From Alteriqipengyuania_B sp035481675 (lineage in GTDB: Bacteria > Pseudomonadota > Alphaproteobacteria > Sphingomonadales > Sphingomonadaceae), in assembly GCF_035481675.1 (NCBI RefSeq), contig NZ_JAYJJW010000002.1:62001-126000 (forward strand): 64,000 nucleotides of DNA, given 5' to 3'. A program made the position numbers and the translations under genes. This document shows positions 46,460 through 55,261 of the stretch, piece after piece. The notes beneath the pieces were generated by a model. That model did no database searches. It worked only from the letters and a program-made list of their open reading frames with translations, and was not told the origin of the DNA. Position 1 is the first letter of the stretch; the number at the start of each line of letters is the position of its first letter.

Positions 46460-47815
46460 ATGGCAAAGACACCCCCCAAGAACCTGCAGGCAATTCGCGG
46501 AACGCAGGACATATTCGGCGCCGAAGCGGAGGCATTCGCCTTCGTCGTCGACACGTTCGAACGCGTCCGCAAGCTCTACCGCTTCCGCCGCGTGGAAATG
46601 CCGGTGTTCGAAAAGACCGAGGTGTTCAGCCGCGCGATCGGCGAGACGACCGATGTCGTGTCGAAGGAAATGTACTCGTTTGAGGATCGCGGCGGGGATT
46701 CGCTGACCCTGCGGCCCGAATTCACCGCCGGGATAGCGCGCGCCTTTCTCTCCAACGGCTGGCAGCAGCACGCGCCGCTGAAGGTCGCGACCCACGGCCC
46801 GCTGTTCCGCTACGAGCGGCCGCAGAAGGGGCGCTATCGCCAGTTCCACCAGATCGATGCGGAGATAATCGGCGCGGCAGAGCCGCAGGCGGATGTCGAA
46901 CTGCTCGCGATGGCCGACCAGCTGCTGAAGGAGGTCGGCATCGAAGGCGTGACGCTGCATCTCAACACGCTGGGCGACGGCGACAGCCGCGAGGCATGGC
47001 GCGCTGCGCTGGTCGAGCATTTCCGCGCCGTGAAGGACGAGCTTTCGGAGGATTCGCAGGAGCGGCTGGAGAAGAACCCGCTGCGCATCCTCGATTCCAA
47101 GGACCGCCGCGACCGGCGCTTCGTGGCCGATGCGCCGAAGATCGACCAGTTCCTGTCGGACGAGGCGCGCGCCTTCTTCGAGGCGGTCACCTCCGGGCTG
47201 GATGCGGCGGGCGTGAAGTGGACCCGCGCAGAAAGCCTCGTGCGCGGCCTCGATTACTATCGCCACACGGCTTTCGAATTTATTCCCGACGAGGGTAGCG
47301 AGGCCGCCGGCAAGCTCGGCAGCCAGAGCACGATCCTCGGCGGCGGACGCTACGACGGGCTGATGGAAAGCCTCGGCGGCGCACCGACGCCGGCTGTGGG
47401 CTGGGCTGCGGGCATCGAGCGGCTGGCGATGTTGGTGGACGAAGGCAAGGCCCTATGGAGCGACGATTGGACTGTTGCGGTCATTCCAATAGGTGATGAT
47501 GCCGAGAATGAGGCGCAGCAGATTGTCGCCGCTTTGCGCAACGAGAGCATCTCTTGCGAATATGCGTTCAAAGGCAACATGAAGAAAAGAATGCAAAAAG
47601 CTTCGGCGGCCGGTGCTCGCTACGCGCTGTTATTGGGCGAGGACGAAATTGCAAATGGCATAGTGACCGTGCGCGATATGAAATCCGGGGAACAAGCTCC
47701 GATGAAACGCGAATGGATACCCCAGGGGGTATTCGATCTGCTGTTCGAGAATGATTCTGCAAAGCATTTTGGAGAAACGGTGCGTCCGCTAGTGGAGCGA
47801 CTGAAGTCGCGCTGA
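46460..47815 (+). CDS. hisS: Histidyl-tRNA synthetase
   Basis: A 451-residue class II synthetase charging tRNA-His. Motif 1 region is QAIRGTQDIFG, motif 2 is THGPLFRYERPQKGRYRQFHQ, and the His-specific segments are LVRGLDYYRHTAFEF and GGGRYDGLMESLGG. Motif 3 is VGWAAGIERLAML. The anticodon-binding domain starts at about residue 330. From about 47455 to the stop, codon use changes clearly: ATA, TTA, AGA and many A/T-ending codons appear, whereas the rest of the gene is strongly G/C-ending. This suggests that the 3' third was acquired by recombination. The product still looks complete. It is divergent from ppa. Confidence 0.96.
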   Translation: MAKTPPKNLQAIRGTQDIFGAEAEAFAFVVDTFERVRKLYRFRRVEMPVFEKTEVFSRAIGETTDVVSKEMYSFEDRGGDSLTLRPEFTAGIARAFLSNGWQQHAPLKVATHGPLFRYERPQKGRYRQFHQIDAEIIGAAEPQADVELLAMADQLLKEVGIEGVTLHLNTLGDGDSREAWRAALVEHFRAVKDELSEDSQERLEKNPLRILDSKDRRDRRFVADAPKIDQFLSDEARAFFEAVTSGLDAAGVKWTRAESLVRGLDYYRHTAFEFIPDEGSEAAGKLGSQSTILGGGRYDGLMESLGGAPTPAVGWAAGIERLAMLVDEGKALWSDDWTVAVIPIGDDAENEAQQIVAALRNESISCEYAFKGNMKKRMQKASAAGARYALLLGEDEIANGIVTVRDMKSGEQAPMKREWIPQGVFDLLFENDSAKHFGETVRPLVERLKSR

Positions 47816-47816
47816 C

Positions 47817-47905
47817 CGTCACCCCGGACGTGATCCGGGGTCCCGCTTTCAATCTTCCGGCGGGACGGTAAGTAGCGGGATCCCGGCTCGATGGCCGGGA
47901 TGACG
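47817..47905. repeat. REP-like multi-hairpin intergenic repeat
   Basis: Outer arms CGTCACCCCGG and CCGGGATGACG pair with one G-U. Inside are CCCCGGA/TCCGGGG, TCCCGCT/AGCGGGA and CCCGGC/GCCGGG stems. Such GTCATCCCGG-type palindromes are dispersed repeats in many alphaproteobacterial genomes. It fills the gap between hisS and prfA and adjoins the atypical hisS 3' end. Confidence 0.7.
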
Positions 47906-47921
47906 AAGTGAAAGATATCTA

Positions 47922-48989
47922 GTGCAAGTACCCGCCGAACGCCTCGACCAGATCGCCCATCGCTTCGCCGAGCTCGAAGCGCGGATGGCGTCGGGCCAGC
48001 TTGAAGGCGATGCATTCGTGCAGGCGAGCCGCGACTATGCCGAGCTGGAGCCGGTCGCGAAGCTGGCGCTGGGCGTGCGCGACATGCGCGGCGAAATCGC
48101 CGGGCTGGAAGAGATGCTCGCCGACCCGGAAATGAAGGATATGGCGGCTGAGGAGCTGGCGGACATCCGCGCGCGTCTACCCGAAGCCGAACGGCAGCTC
48201 GCCATCGCAATGCTCCCGCGCGATTCCGCCGATGCGAAGCCCGCCATGCTCGAAATCCGCGCCGGCACGGGCGGGGACGAGGCGGCGCTGTTCGCCGGCG
48301 ACCTGTTCCGCATGTATGAACGCTTCGCCGCCGAACAGGGCTGGAAAGTCGAGCCCGTCAGCATGAGCGCCAGCGAAGTCGGCGGTTTCAAGGAAATCGT
48401 CGCCAACGTCACCGGCACCGGCGTGTTCGCCAAGCTCAAGTTCGAGAGCGGCGTCCACCGCGTCCAGCGCGTGCCGGAAACCGAAAGTGGCGGCCGCATC
48501 CACACTTCCGCTGCCACCGTGGCCGTGCTGCCCGAACCGGACGAGGTCGACGTCCAGATCGATCCGACCGAGCTCAAGATCGACACCTATCGCGCCAGCG
48601 GCGCGGGAGGCCAGCACGTCAACACCACCGACAGCGCGATCCGCATCACTCACTTGCCGACGAACACGGTCGTCACCTGCCAGGACGGGCGCAGCCAACA
48701 CAAGAACCGCGAAAAGGCGATGCAGGTGCTGCGCGCGCGGCTCTACGAACAGCAGCGCGAAGAGGCGCAGGGCGCGGAGGCCGAGGCGCGCAAGGCGATG
48801 GTCGGCAGCGGCGACCGGTCGGAACGCATCCGCACGTATAATTACCCGCAAGGCCGCGTGACCGACCACCGCATCGGCCTGACCTTGCAGAAACTGCCGC
48901 AGATCATCGCCGGGCCGGGTCTCGGCGAACTCGTCGACGCGCTGATCGCCGAGGACGAGGCCAAGCGGCTGGCGGCGATGGACGGGTGA
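47922..48989 (+). CDS. prfA: Peptide chain release factor 1
   Basis: A 355-residue class I release factor recognising UAA/UAG. The tRNA-mimic GGQ motif is in YRASGAGGQHVNTTDSAIR. The PxT-type recognition region falls in the ETESGGRIHTSAAT stretch, and the N-terminal helical domain is complete. GTG start; no nearby ATG gives the full N-terminal domain. Its glutamine in GGQ is the expected substrate of the prmC product encoded 145 bp downstream. Confidence 0.97.
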   Translation: MQVPAERLDQIAHRFAELEARMASGQLEGDAFVQASRDYAELEPVAKLALGVRDMRGEIAGLEEMLADPEMKDMAAEELADIRARLPEAERQLAIAMLPRDSADAKPAMLEIRAGTGGDEAALFAGDLFRMYERFAAEQGWKVEPVSMSASEVGGFKEIVANVTGTGVFAKLKFESGVHRVQRVPETESGGRIHTSAATVAVLPEPDEVDVQIDPTELKIDTYRASGAGGQHVNTTDSAIRITHLPTNTVVTCQDGRSQHKNREKAMQVLRARLYEQQREEAQGAEAEARKAMVGSGDRSERIRTYNYPQGRVTDHRIGLTLQKLPQIIAGPGLGELVDALIAEDEAKRLAAMDG

Positions 48990-49014
48990 CGGGCTTTCGA
49001 GCAGTCAAGCTTGG

Positions 49015-49112
49015 CCTTCGACAGGCTCAGGCTGAGCGGGCGTGGAGGATACTTGATCGAGAATCCGCTCGTCCTGAGCCGGTGTCGCTTCGCGAGAGCT
49101 TCGCTTCCGAAG
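49015..49112. repeat. Dispersed palindromic repeat (CCTTCGACAGGCTCAGG type)
   Basis: Left arm 49015-49039 starts CCTTCGACAGGCTCAGGCTG and ends GAGCGG. The right arm from 49065 reads CCGCTCGTCCTGAGCCGG, complementary with a few mismatches and an insertion, and a CGAAGG closes near 49112. It matches a common intergenic repeat of sphingomonad-like genomes. It fills the prfA-prmC gap and could fold as a long RNA hairpin. Confidence 0.65.
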
Positions 49113-49134
49113 GACAGTCACGAGGCTCGCGAGC

Positions 49135-49989
49135 ATGACCGCCGCCGAAGCCATCCGCGAGGCAACGGCGCGGCTTTCCGCAACCAGCGATACCGCACGG
49201 CTCGATGCCGAATTGCTGATGGCCCACGCGCTCAGGGTCTCGCGCTCGGACCTCCTGGTTCGCGGCCTGGCGGTGGAGAACTGGCACGCGCCGGAGGGTT
49301 TCGAGGCGTTGGTGGACAGGCGGGCGGCGTGCGAGCCGCTGGCCTACATCGTCGGATCCGCCGAATTCTATGGCAGGCCATTCCGGGTGACGCCCGATGT
49401 TCTCATCCCCCGCCCGGACAGCGAAAGCGTGGTCGATGCGGCTTTGGAGGCTGCGCCCGGTGCAACGCGGGTGCTCGATCTCGGCACCGGTTCGGGCGCG
49501 CTCCTCATCATCCTGCTCAGGAAGCTGCCGAAAGCTACGGGAGTGGGAATCGATGCCTCTGCGGCGGCGCTGGAGATTGCAGCCGAGAACGCACTGGTGA
49601 ACCGCCATGTGGCCGAACGCGCGGATTTTCGCTTGGGCGACTGGACGCAAGCGGGCTGGGCGGACGATTTCGGCCGGTTCGACCTCGTCATCTGCAATCC
49701 CCCCTACGTCGAGGATGACGCCGAATTGCAGCGCGACGTGCGCGAGTACGAGCCGGCAAGCGCCTTGTTCGCCGGACCCGAAGGGCTGGACGACTACCGC
49801 ATCCTCATCCCGCAGCTGCCCGCCCTGCTGACCGGGGACGGGGTCGCCGTGCTGGAAATCGGGCACACGCAGGCAGAGGCCGTAGGCGCCATCGCGGCGG
49901 AAGCGGGCTTCTCTGTGACGCTGCGGCAGGACCTCGGCGGGCGTCCGCGCGCGCTGATTCTCTCGCTTGACCGTGGGGAAAGCCGGTAA
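49135..49989 (+). CDS. prmC: Release-factor glutamine methyltransferase
   Basis: A 284-residue SAM-dependent N5-glutamine methyltransferase that modifies the GGQ glutamine of release factors. The SAM-binding motif is VLDLGTGSGALLI. The catalytic NPPY is in DLVICNPPYVEDD, and an N-terminal helical domain (residues 1-80) binds the release factor. It lies just downstream of prfA, its substrate gene, separated only by a palindromic repeat. Confidence 0.96.
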   Translation: MTAAEAIREATARLSATSDTARLDAELLMAHALRVSRSDLLVRGLAVENWHAPEGFEALVDRRAACEPLAYIVGSAEFYGRPFRVTPDVLIPRPDSESVVDAALEAAPGATRVLDLGTGSGALLIILLRKLPKATGVGIDASAAALEIAAENALVNRHVAERADFRLGDWTQAGWADDFGRFDLVICNPPYVEDDAELQRDVREYEPASALFAGPEGLDDYRILIPQLPALLTGDGVAVLEIGHTQAEAVGAIAAEAGFSVTLRQDLGGRPRALILSLDRGESR

Positions 49990-50236
49990 TTAGGGCTTGG
50001 CAAGGGTTGAATCGGTAGCTAACTCTTGTGACACGGCCTCCCGAGGGACGAACATTCCCCTCCGGCGCGGCTGTACTCCAAAATTTGCGGTAACGCGCGG
50101 GCCGGGTGCCTGCGCACATCGCAAGCGAGGAGAAACCGGCTGCGCGCATGCGGCGCGCGCCGGACTGCAAGCGTCATGGGCGCGGGTGCAAATGGAGAGT
50201 TGCCCGCGCGACATTGCTTAAGGATCGGGTTTTCCC

Positions 50237-50953
50237 TTGAACAACAACCGTAATAACAACAACAACCGGCGTCGGGGCCGTGGCAACAACAACCGCGGCG
50301 GGGGCGGCAATCCCGGCCAGGCCAACCGGATCGACAGTCGCGCGCGGGGCAACGCCCCGCAGCTGCTCGACAAGTACAAGAAGCTGGCCCACGACGCCTC
50401 GATGAACGGCGACCGGGTGCAGTCCGAATATTACCTGCAATTCGCCGACCACTACTTCCGCGTCGTCGCCGACACGAAGGCGCGGCAGGACGAGGCCCGG
50501 GCCAAGCGCGACGAAGAGCGCGGGCGCAATCAGTCGGACGACGATGACGACGGCGAGCAGGATGATCGGCAGGACCGCCGCCCGCGCCGCAGTCGGAACG
50601 ACGACGACGACAATCGCAAGCCCCGCCGCCGCTCGCGCGACAATGACGACGATGGCGATGACGCCGACGATGGCGAAGAGCGCAGCGCGCGCCCCGAAAC
50701 GCGCCCTGAACCGCGCGACGACAAGCCGCGCAAGGCCCGCACGCCGCGCCGCAAGGCCGATGCGAATGGGAATTCGAACGGGAAGGGCAGCGACGATGCC
50801 TCGCTCGACCTCGCGGTTTTGCCGCCTGCCATTGCCGGAGACGAGAAGGGCGACGAATCTGGCGATGATGCGGGTGAAAAGCCTGCCCCCCGTCGCCGCA
50901 CGGTCCGCAAGAAGGCGGCCGACGACGACGGCCCGCGCGAGGCGCTGGGCTGA
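50237..50953 (+). CDS. DUF4167 protein, disordered, possibly RNA-binding
   Basis: A 238-residue protein. The N-terminus is Asn/Arg/Gly-rich (NNNRNNNNNRRRGRGNNNRG). A conserved DUF4167 core follows (APQLLDKYKKLAHDASMNGD and QSEYYLQFADHYFRVV, residues ~35-80), then a low-complexity tail of alternating Asp runs and Arg/Lys. The composition suggests an intrinsically disordered RNA-binding protein; the function of DUF4167 is not established. TTG start. The 247 bp before it has no gene; a bulged stem CGCGGGTGCAA/TTGCCCGCG lies about 50 bp upstream. Confidence 0.85.
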   Translation: MNNNRNNNNNRRRGRGNNNRGGGGNPGQANRIDSRARGNAPQLLDKYKKLAHDASMNGDRVQSEYYLQFADHYFRVVADTKARQDEARAKRDEERGRNQSDDDDDGEQDDRQDRRPRRSRNDDDDNRKPRRRSRDNDDDGDDADDGEERSARPETRPEPRDDKPRKARTPRRKADANGNSNGKGSDDASLDLAVLPPAIAGDEKGDESGDDAGEKPAPRRRTVRKKAADDDGPREALG

Positions 50954-51007
50954 GCAGGGCGCATAGCGGCTTGAAACGGTAACAGTGCGCCGCCATTGCG
51001 GACCGTG

Positions 51008-52585
51008 ATGAGCCGCTTCGATCCCGTCGCAACCCGCATCGCGCGCCACCCGCGCATCGCATCCGCCGTGCTTGGCGCGGTGTCGGCGACCGGCTTTGCG
51101 CCGCTCTCGCTCTGGCCGCTCGCGCTGCTTTGCCTGGCGATCTTCTGCGCGCTGGTCGCCCGGACGGAGCGCCCACGGGCTGCGGCCTGGCTCGGCTGGT
51201 GGTTCGGTTTCGCGCATTTCACCGTCGGACTGAACTGGATCGCGACCGCCTTTACCTACCAGTCGAACATGCCCGCCGCGCTCGGCTGGGCGGCGGTGCC
51301 GATCCTGTCCGTATATCTCGCGGCCTATCCTGCCATCGGCGCGTTTGCCGCCCGCTGGCTGGCCGGGCCGCGCGGCGGCTGGGCCTTTGCCCTTGCCATG
51401 GCCGGGGCATGGGGCGTCACCGAATGGCTGCGCGGCTGGGTGTTCACCGGCTTCGCGTGGAACCCGCTTGGCTCGATCCTGCTGGGCGGATACGATGCGC
51501 CGGGGCTTGCCGCCGTGCTGCCCTTTACCGGAACCTATGCGTTGTCGGCCCTCGCCATGCTGCTCGGCGCGGTGTTCTGGCTGCTGGCCGCGAAGGGCCG
51601 CTGGATCCCGGCCGGCCTGCTTGGCGGACTGGTGACGATCGGCATGCTGGTGCCGGCAGGCGAGGGCAAGCAAGGGACCACGCGCGTCACGATCGCCCAG
51701 CCCGACATCCGCCAGCCGACGCTGGCCGATCCGCGCTTCTACGAAACGAATTACCAGAAGCTCGCGACGCTGAGCCAGCGCCGCGAAGGCACGGACGGAT
51801 TGCGGCTCGTCCTGTGGCCGGAATCCGGCATGGTCGACTACCTGCAGGACGGCTATCCGGAGCGTTATTACCTGCGCAAGAACTGGGGCGGCAGCGCCCA
51901 GCTTGCCCGTGCGCGGGTGGCGGAGCTGATCGGGCCCGGCAGCCTGCTGCTCACCGGTTCGATCGACCTTGCGCTGGAGGACGGGGAGGCGGTCGGCGCC
52001 TATAATGTCGTCCACGCAATCGACGACGCAGGCACGATCCGCGGCACCTACCAGAAGGCGCACCTCGTCCCTTATGGCGAATATCTCGCGCTGCGCTGGC
52101 TGCTGGAGCCGCTCGGCGCAACCCGGCTGGTGCCGGGCACCCTGGACTTCTTCCCCGGCCCCGGTGCGCGCACGCTCGACCTCGGCGAATTCGGCAAGGT
52201 CGGGGTGCAGGTCTGCTACGAAATCGTCTTCAGCGGTGAGACGGTGGAAGACGGCAACCGGCCGGATTTCATCTTCAACGATTCCAACGATGGCTGGTTC
52301 GGCCGCTGGGGCCCGCCGCAGCATCTTGCCCAGGCGCGGCTGCGGGCGATGGAGGAAGGCCTGCCGGTCCTGCGCGCCACCACCACCGGGATCAGCGGCA
52401 TCATCGACGCGCGCGGGGTGCTGCGCGAGCACCTGCCGTGGCAGGAGCGCGGCCGGATCGATGCATTGCTGCCGCCGGCGCACGCCGCCACGCCGTTCGC
52501 GCAGGCAGGCAACTGGCTGGCGGTGGGCTGGTCGCTGCTGCTGATGCTCCTCGCAGCGGTTGTCAGGCGGCGGACGGGCGGTTAA
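51008..52585 (+). CDS. lnt: Apolipoprotein N-acyltransferase
   Basis: A 525-residue inner-membrane enzyme adding the third acyl chain to lipoproteins. Several N-terminal helices precede a periplasmic nitrilase-like domain. Its catalytic triad is visible: Glu in LVLWPESGMVDY, Lys in YQKAHLVPYGEYLAL, and Cys in VGVQVCYEIVFSGE. The ATG at MSRFDP is used; an in-frame TTG four codons earlier is possible. It serves the many lipoproteins in this window. metK follows after 73 bp. Confidence 0.95.
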   Translation: MSRFDPVATRIARHPRIASAVLGAVSATGFAPLSLWPLALLCLAIFCALVARTERPRAAAWLGWWFGFAHFTVGLNWIATAFTYQSNMPAALGWAAVPILSVYLAAYPAIGAFAARWLAGPRGGWAFALAMAGAWGVTEWLRGWVFTGFAWNPLGSILLGGYDAPGLAAVLPFTGTYALSALAMLLGAVFWLLAAKGRWIPAGLLGGLVTIGMLVPAGEGKQGTTRVTIAQPDIRQPTLADPRFYETNYQKLATLSQRREGTDGLRLVLWPESGMVDYLQDGYPERYYLRKNWGGSAQLARARVAELIGPGSLLLTGSIDLALEDGEAVGAYNVVHAIDDAGTIRGTYQKAHLVPYGEYLALRWLLEPLGATRLVPGTLDFFPGPGARTLDLGEFGKVGVQVCYEIVFSGETVEDGNRPDFIFNDSNDGWFGRWGPPQHLAQARLRAMEEGLPVLRATTTGISGIIDARGVLREHLPWQERGRIDALLPPAHAATPFAQAGNWLAVGWSLLLMLLAAVVRRRTGG

Positions 52586-52616
52586 GTCGCCCGTCAAATT
52601 ATTCCCGGACTTATCT

Positions 52617-52632
52617 CCCCCGCGATTGGGGG
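52617..52632 (+). promoter_or_regulatory. Hairpin in the metK leader (possible regulatory element)
   Basis: CCCCC-GCGATT-GGGGG lies 27 nt before the metK start and is followed by CCCAAAGGG over the ribosome-site region. Small SAM/SAH-type riboswitches are known just upstream of metK in some alphaproteobacteria. The match here is only positional; I could not confirm their conserved core. Confidence 0.25.
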
Positions 52633-52658
52633 CCAATTTTCCCAAAGGGTTCAATTCA

Positions 52659-53867
52659 ATGCGCGACAATTACCTGTTCACGTCCGAAAGCGTGTCCGAA
52701 GGCCACCCCGACAAGGTGTCGGACCAGATTTCCGACGCCATCGTCGACCTGTTTCTCGCCAAGGACCCCGAAGCGCGCGTGGCGTGCGAAACGCTGACCA
52801 CCACCCAGCGCGTGGTCCTGGCCGGCGAGATCCGCTGCAAGGGCGTGTTCGAGAACGGCGAATGGGCCGATGGCGCGCTCGAGGAAATCGAACGGGTCGT
52901 GCGCAACACCGTGCGCGAAATCGGCTATGAACAGGATGGCTTCCACTGGGAAACGCTGACCTTCGAGAACCACCTCCACGGCCAGTCGGCGGAAATCGCG
53001 CAGGGCGTGGATGCCAGCGGCAACAAGGACGAAGGCGCCGGCGACCAGGGCATCATGTTCGGCTTTGCCTGCGACGAGACGCCCGACCTGATGCCGGCCC
53101 CGCTCGATTACAGCCACAAGATCCTCCATCGCCTGGCAGAGGACCGCAAGAACGGCACCGCGCCCTTCCTCGAGCCCGACAGCAAGAGCCAGGTCACGCT
53201 GCGCTACGAAGGCGGCAAGCCGGTCGCCTGCACCGCCGTCGTCGTCTCCAGCCAGCACGCAAAAGGCTATCACGAGGGTGACAAGGAAGCCGAGCTCAAG
53301 TCCTACGTGAAGCGCGTGGTCGGCGAGATCCTGCCCGAAGGCTGGCTCTCGGACGAGACCGAGTGGCACATCAACCCGACCGGCGCCTTCGAGATCGGCG
53401 GGCCGGACGGTGATGCCGGCCTGACGGGCCGCAAGATCATCGTCGACACCTATGGCGGCGCGGCCCCGCATGGCGGCGGCGCGTTCAGCGGCAAGGACCC
53501 GACCAAGGTCGATCGCAGCGCCGCCTACATCACGCGCTACCTCGCCAAGAACATCGTCGCGGCAGGCTATGCCACGCGCTGCACGATCCAGCTCGCCTAT
53601 GCGATCGGCGTCTCGAAGCCGCTGTCGCTCTATGTCGATACCCACGGCACCGGCACGGTGGACGACGCGGCGATCGAGCAGGCGCTGAAGGGCATCGACA
53701 AGCTGGGCGGCCTGACCCCACGCGGCATCCGCACCCACCTGGGCCTCAACAAGCCGATCTACCGCAAGAGCGCCGCCTACGGCCACTTCGGCCGCGATGC
53801 GGATGGCGACCATTTCCCGTGGGAACGCACCGACCTGGTGGACGACCTCAAGGCCGCACTGGGCTGA
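52659..53867 (+). CDS. metK: S-adenosylmethionine synthetase
   Basis: A 402-residue enzyme making SAM from methionine and ATP. Diagnostic motifs are SEGHPDKVSDQISDAIVD at the N-terminus, GAGDQGIMFGFA in the middle and GGGAFSGKDPTKVDRSAAYI in the last third. The Met before RDNYLFTSE is the start; the longer frame overlaps the end of lnt. Followed by a strong terminator. Confidence 0.98.
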   Translation: MRDNYLFTSESVSEGHPDKVSDQISDAIVDLFLAKDPEARVACETLTTTQRVVLAGEIRCKGVFENGEWADGALEEIERVVRNTVREIGYEQDGFHWETLTFENHLHGQSAEIAQGVDASGNKDEGAGDQGIMFGFACDETPDLMPAPLDYSHKILHRLAEDRKNGTAPFLEPDSKSQVTLRYEGGKPVACTAVVVSSQHAKGYHEGDKEAELKSYVKRVVGEILPEGWLSDETEWHINPTGAFEIGGPDGDAGLTGRKIIVDTYGGAAPHGGGAFSGKDPTKVDRSAAYITRYLAKNIVAAGYATRCTIQLAYAIGVSKPLSLYVDTHGTGTVDDAAIEQALKGIDKLGGLTPRGIRTHLGLNKPIYRKSAAYGHFGRDADGDHFPWERTDLVDDLKAALG

Positions 53868-53876
53868 AACACGAAA

Positions 53877-53902
53877 AAGGGCGGCCCGCGAGCCGCCCTT
53901 TT
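53877..53902. terminator. Bidirectional intrinsic terminator after metK
   Basis: Stem AAGGGCGGC / GCCGCCCTT with loop CCGCGA, A-run before and T-run after. It can serve metK and the convergent operon ending at 53946. Confidence 0.9.
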
Positions 53903-53945
53903 CATTTGCGTGGCAGGGCCTCGCCTGCGGGCCCAGACCGCCGGA

Positions 53946-54323
53946 CTAGACCGCCGGTTGAGCCGCCATGTCCTCGCGCAGCCACTGGCCGACCTTGCGG
54001 CCGAATTTCGCGATGGCATTCATGTTGAAGAAGTGCATCGCGCCCAGCACGACCACAACAAGGCCGATCTTGCTGGCGAGGAACTTGATCGCCCCGGCCA
54101 CGCTCTGCGGCTCTGCGCCATAGCGCAGCGTCAGCAGGATCCAGCCGAGATTGACGAGGTAGAAGCCGACGACCAGCAAGTGGTTGGTCGAGCGGGCGAG
54201 CACCTCGTCGTGCCCGAAGCATTCGATCAGGAAGACGATGCCGTTCTTCGACAGCGTCCGCGCGACCCAGACCGTCAGCGCAATGCTGATGACGAGATAA
54301 AGTACCAAGCTGATTTCGACCAT
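53946..54323 (-). CDS. Membrane protein in GbsR operon, function unknown
   Basis: A 125-residue membrane protein with about three helices (LVLYLVISIALTVWVA, LLVVGFYLVNLGWILLTL, IGLVVVVLGAMHFFNM) and an acidic end (LREDMAAQPAV). It lies 12 bp after the 65-residue gene and is the third gene behind the GbsR-type regulator. It may be the functional target of that regulator. No family recognised. Confidence 0.75.
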   Translation of the reverse strand: MVEISLVLYLVISIALTVWVARTLSKNGIVFLIECFGHDEVLARSTNHLLVVGFYLVNLGWILLTLRYGAEPQSVAGAIKFLASKIGLVVVVLGAMHFFNMNAIAKFGRKVGQWLREDMAAQPAV

Positions 54324-54335
54324 TTTCCGTCTCCT

Positions 54336-54533
54336 TCAGTGAGTGAGGTCGTGGATGGGATTCTCGCGCTTGTGCGACGGGTGCGATGAATGCTTGCGGC
54401 CCCTGCCGGCCAGGCAGAGCGCCAGCGATGCCCCGAAAACGCTCCAGCCGATCGCGGCGATCATGCGGTGGCCGACTACTGCGCCAGAAGTTTCTGTAAT
54501 TTGCGAAACCGAAGGGCCTGAGAATTTCGGCAT
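54336..54533 (-). CDS. Small single-helix membrane protein in GbsR operon
   Basis: A 65-residue protein beginning MPKFSGPSVSQITETSG, with one hydrophobic helix (MIAAIGWSVFGASLALCLAG) and a basic, His-rich C-terminus. The chosen ATG follows AAAGGAAGG, which the ATG six codons earlier lacks. Its first codons include TTTCTGTAATT on the other strand (54491-54501), the same sequence as half of the operator before the regulator gene, so part of its coding region may also bind the regulator. Confidence 0.65.
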   Translation of the reverse strand: MPKFSGPSVSQITETSGAVVGHRMIAAIGWSVFGASLALCLAGRGRKHSSHPSHKRENPIHDLTH

Positions 54534-54560
54534 TGCGGGCCTTCCTTTCATGCGCGGAAA

Positions 54561-55109
54561 TCAGTCGGCGGTCTTGCCGCCGCGCGGCAGCAGGCGGGCG
54601 ACCTTGCCGCCCAGCTTCATCAGCGTGACCAGTGTGGATTTGGGAAGCCGGCGGACGTCGGCATACCAGGTCGCCAGCGTGCCGATGAAGTCGTGCATCC
54701 GGCCGATCCGATCCTTCACGTGGTCCGGTACGTCGCCGCGCCCTTCGAGACTTTCGGCGAGTTCGCCCAGCAGCTGGATCGTGGGGTCGATCTCCCGCCG
54801 CTTGCGTTCGGCGGTGATCTTCATGAGCATGTCCCACAGGTCGGTATCGGCGACGAAGTGGTCCCTCCGGTCGCCCTCCACATGGACCCGGCGGACGATC
54901 TGGTAGGACTGCAGTTCCTTGACACCGCCCGACACGTTGGAGCGGGCCATGCCCAGCCGCTCGCAGATTTCCTCGGCATGGAGCGGCCGATCCGACAGGT
55001 AGAGCAGCGCATGGATCTGCGCGACCGAGCGGTTGACGCCCCATTCCGTGCCCATCTCGCCCCAGTGGAGGATGAAGGCGCGGGCTTCGGGGATGTCCAT
55101 CGGGTTCAT
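54561..55109 (-). CDS. GbsR/MarR-family transcriptional regulator
   Basis: A 182-residue winged-helix regulator. The DNA-binding part reads EWGVNRSVAQIHALLYLSDR, then AEEICERLGMARSNVSGGVK and HVEGDRRDHFVADTDLWDM (wing and dimer helix), as in GbsR-like repressors of osmoprotectant or membrane genes. A GAAGGAAACC ribosome site supports the ATG used. A frame open 19 codons further up runs over the palindromic operator and is rejected. It heads an operon with two small membrane-protein genes and likely represses itself. Confidence 0.87.
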   Translation of the reverse strand: MNPMDIPEARAFILHWGEMGTEWGVNRSVAQIHALLYLSDRPLHAEEICERLGMARSNVSGGVKELQSYQIVRRVHVEGDRRDHFVADTDLWDMLMKITAERKRREIDPTIQLLGELAESLEGRGDVPDHVKDRIGRMHDFIGTLATWYADVRRLPKSTLVTLMKLGGKVARLLPRGGKTAD

Positions 55110-55132
55110 GGCGACTCGGTTTCCTTCCTCTC

Positions 55133-55150
55133 TTTCTGTAATTACAGAAA
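55133..55150. promoter_or_regulatory. Perfect 18-bp palindrome, probable operator of the GbsR-type regulator
   Basis: TTTCTGTAATTACAGAAA is exactly self-complementary and lies 24-41 bp upstream of the regulator's start codon, where an autoregulatory site is expected. A degenerate copy (TTTCTGTAATTTGCGAAA) is at 54491-54508 in the next gene. Confidence 0.72.
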
Positions 55151-55261
55151 TTGCGGATGCGGTCAAGCCGGGCTAGGTCCGGACGCGGTTGTGGCCCCGG
55201 ACCATTTTCCTTGCCGCGGCACACCGGGCGTGCAAGCTTCTGAATTGGAAAGGGGTTACCG

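Noticed and set aside
50520..50700. Repeated Asp-codon tracts (GACGACGATGACGAC-like) suggesting a tandem repeat or CRISPR-like array
   Set aside because: These are low-complexity acidic codons in the DUF4167 tail, with no regular repeat-spacer pattern.
52583..52658. A definite SAM riboswitch before metK
   Set aside because: Only a stem near the ribosome site is visible, and I could not match a conserved riboswitch core. It is kept as a low-confidence regulatory candidate only.
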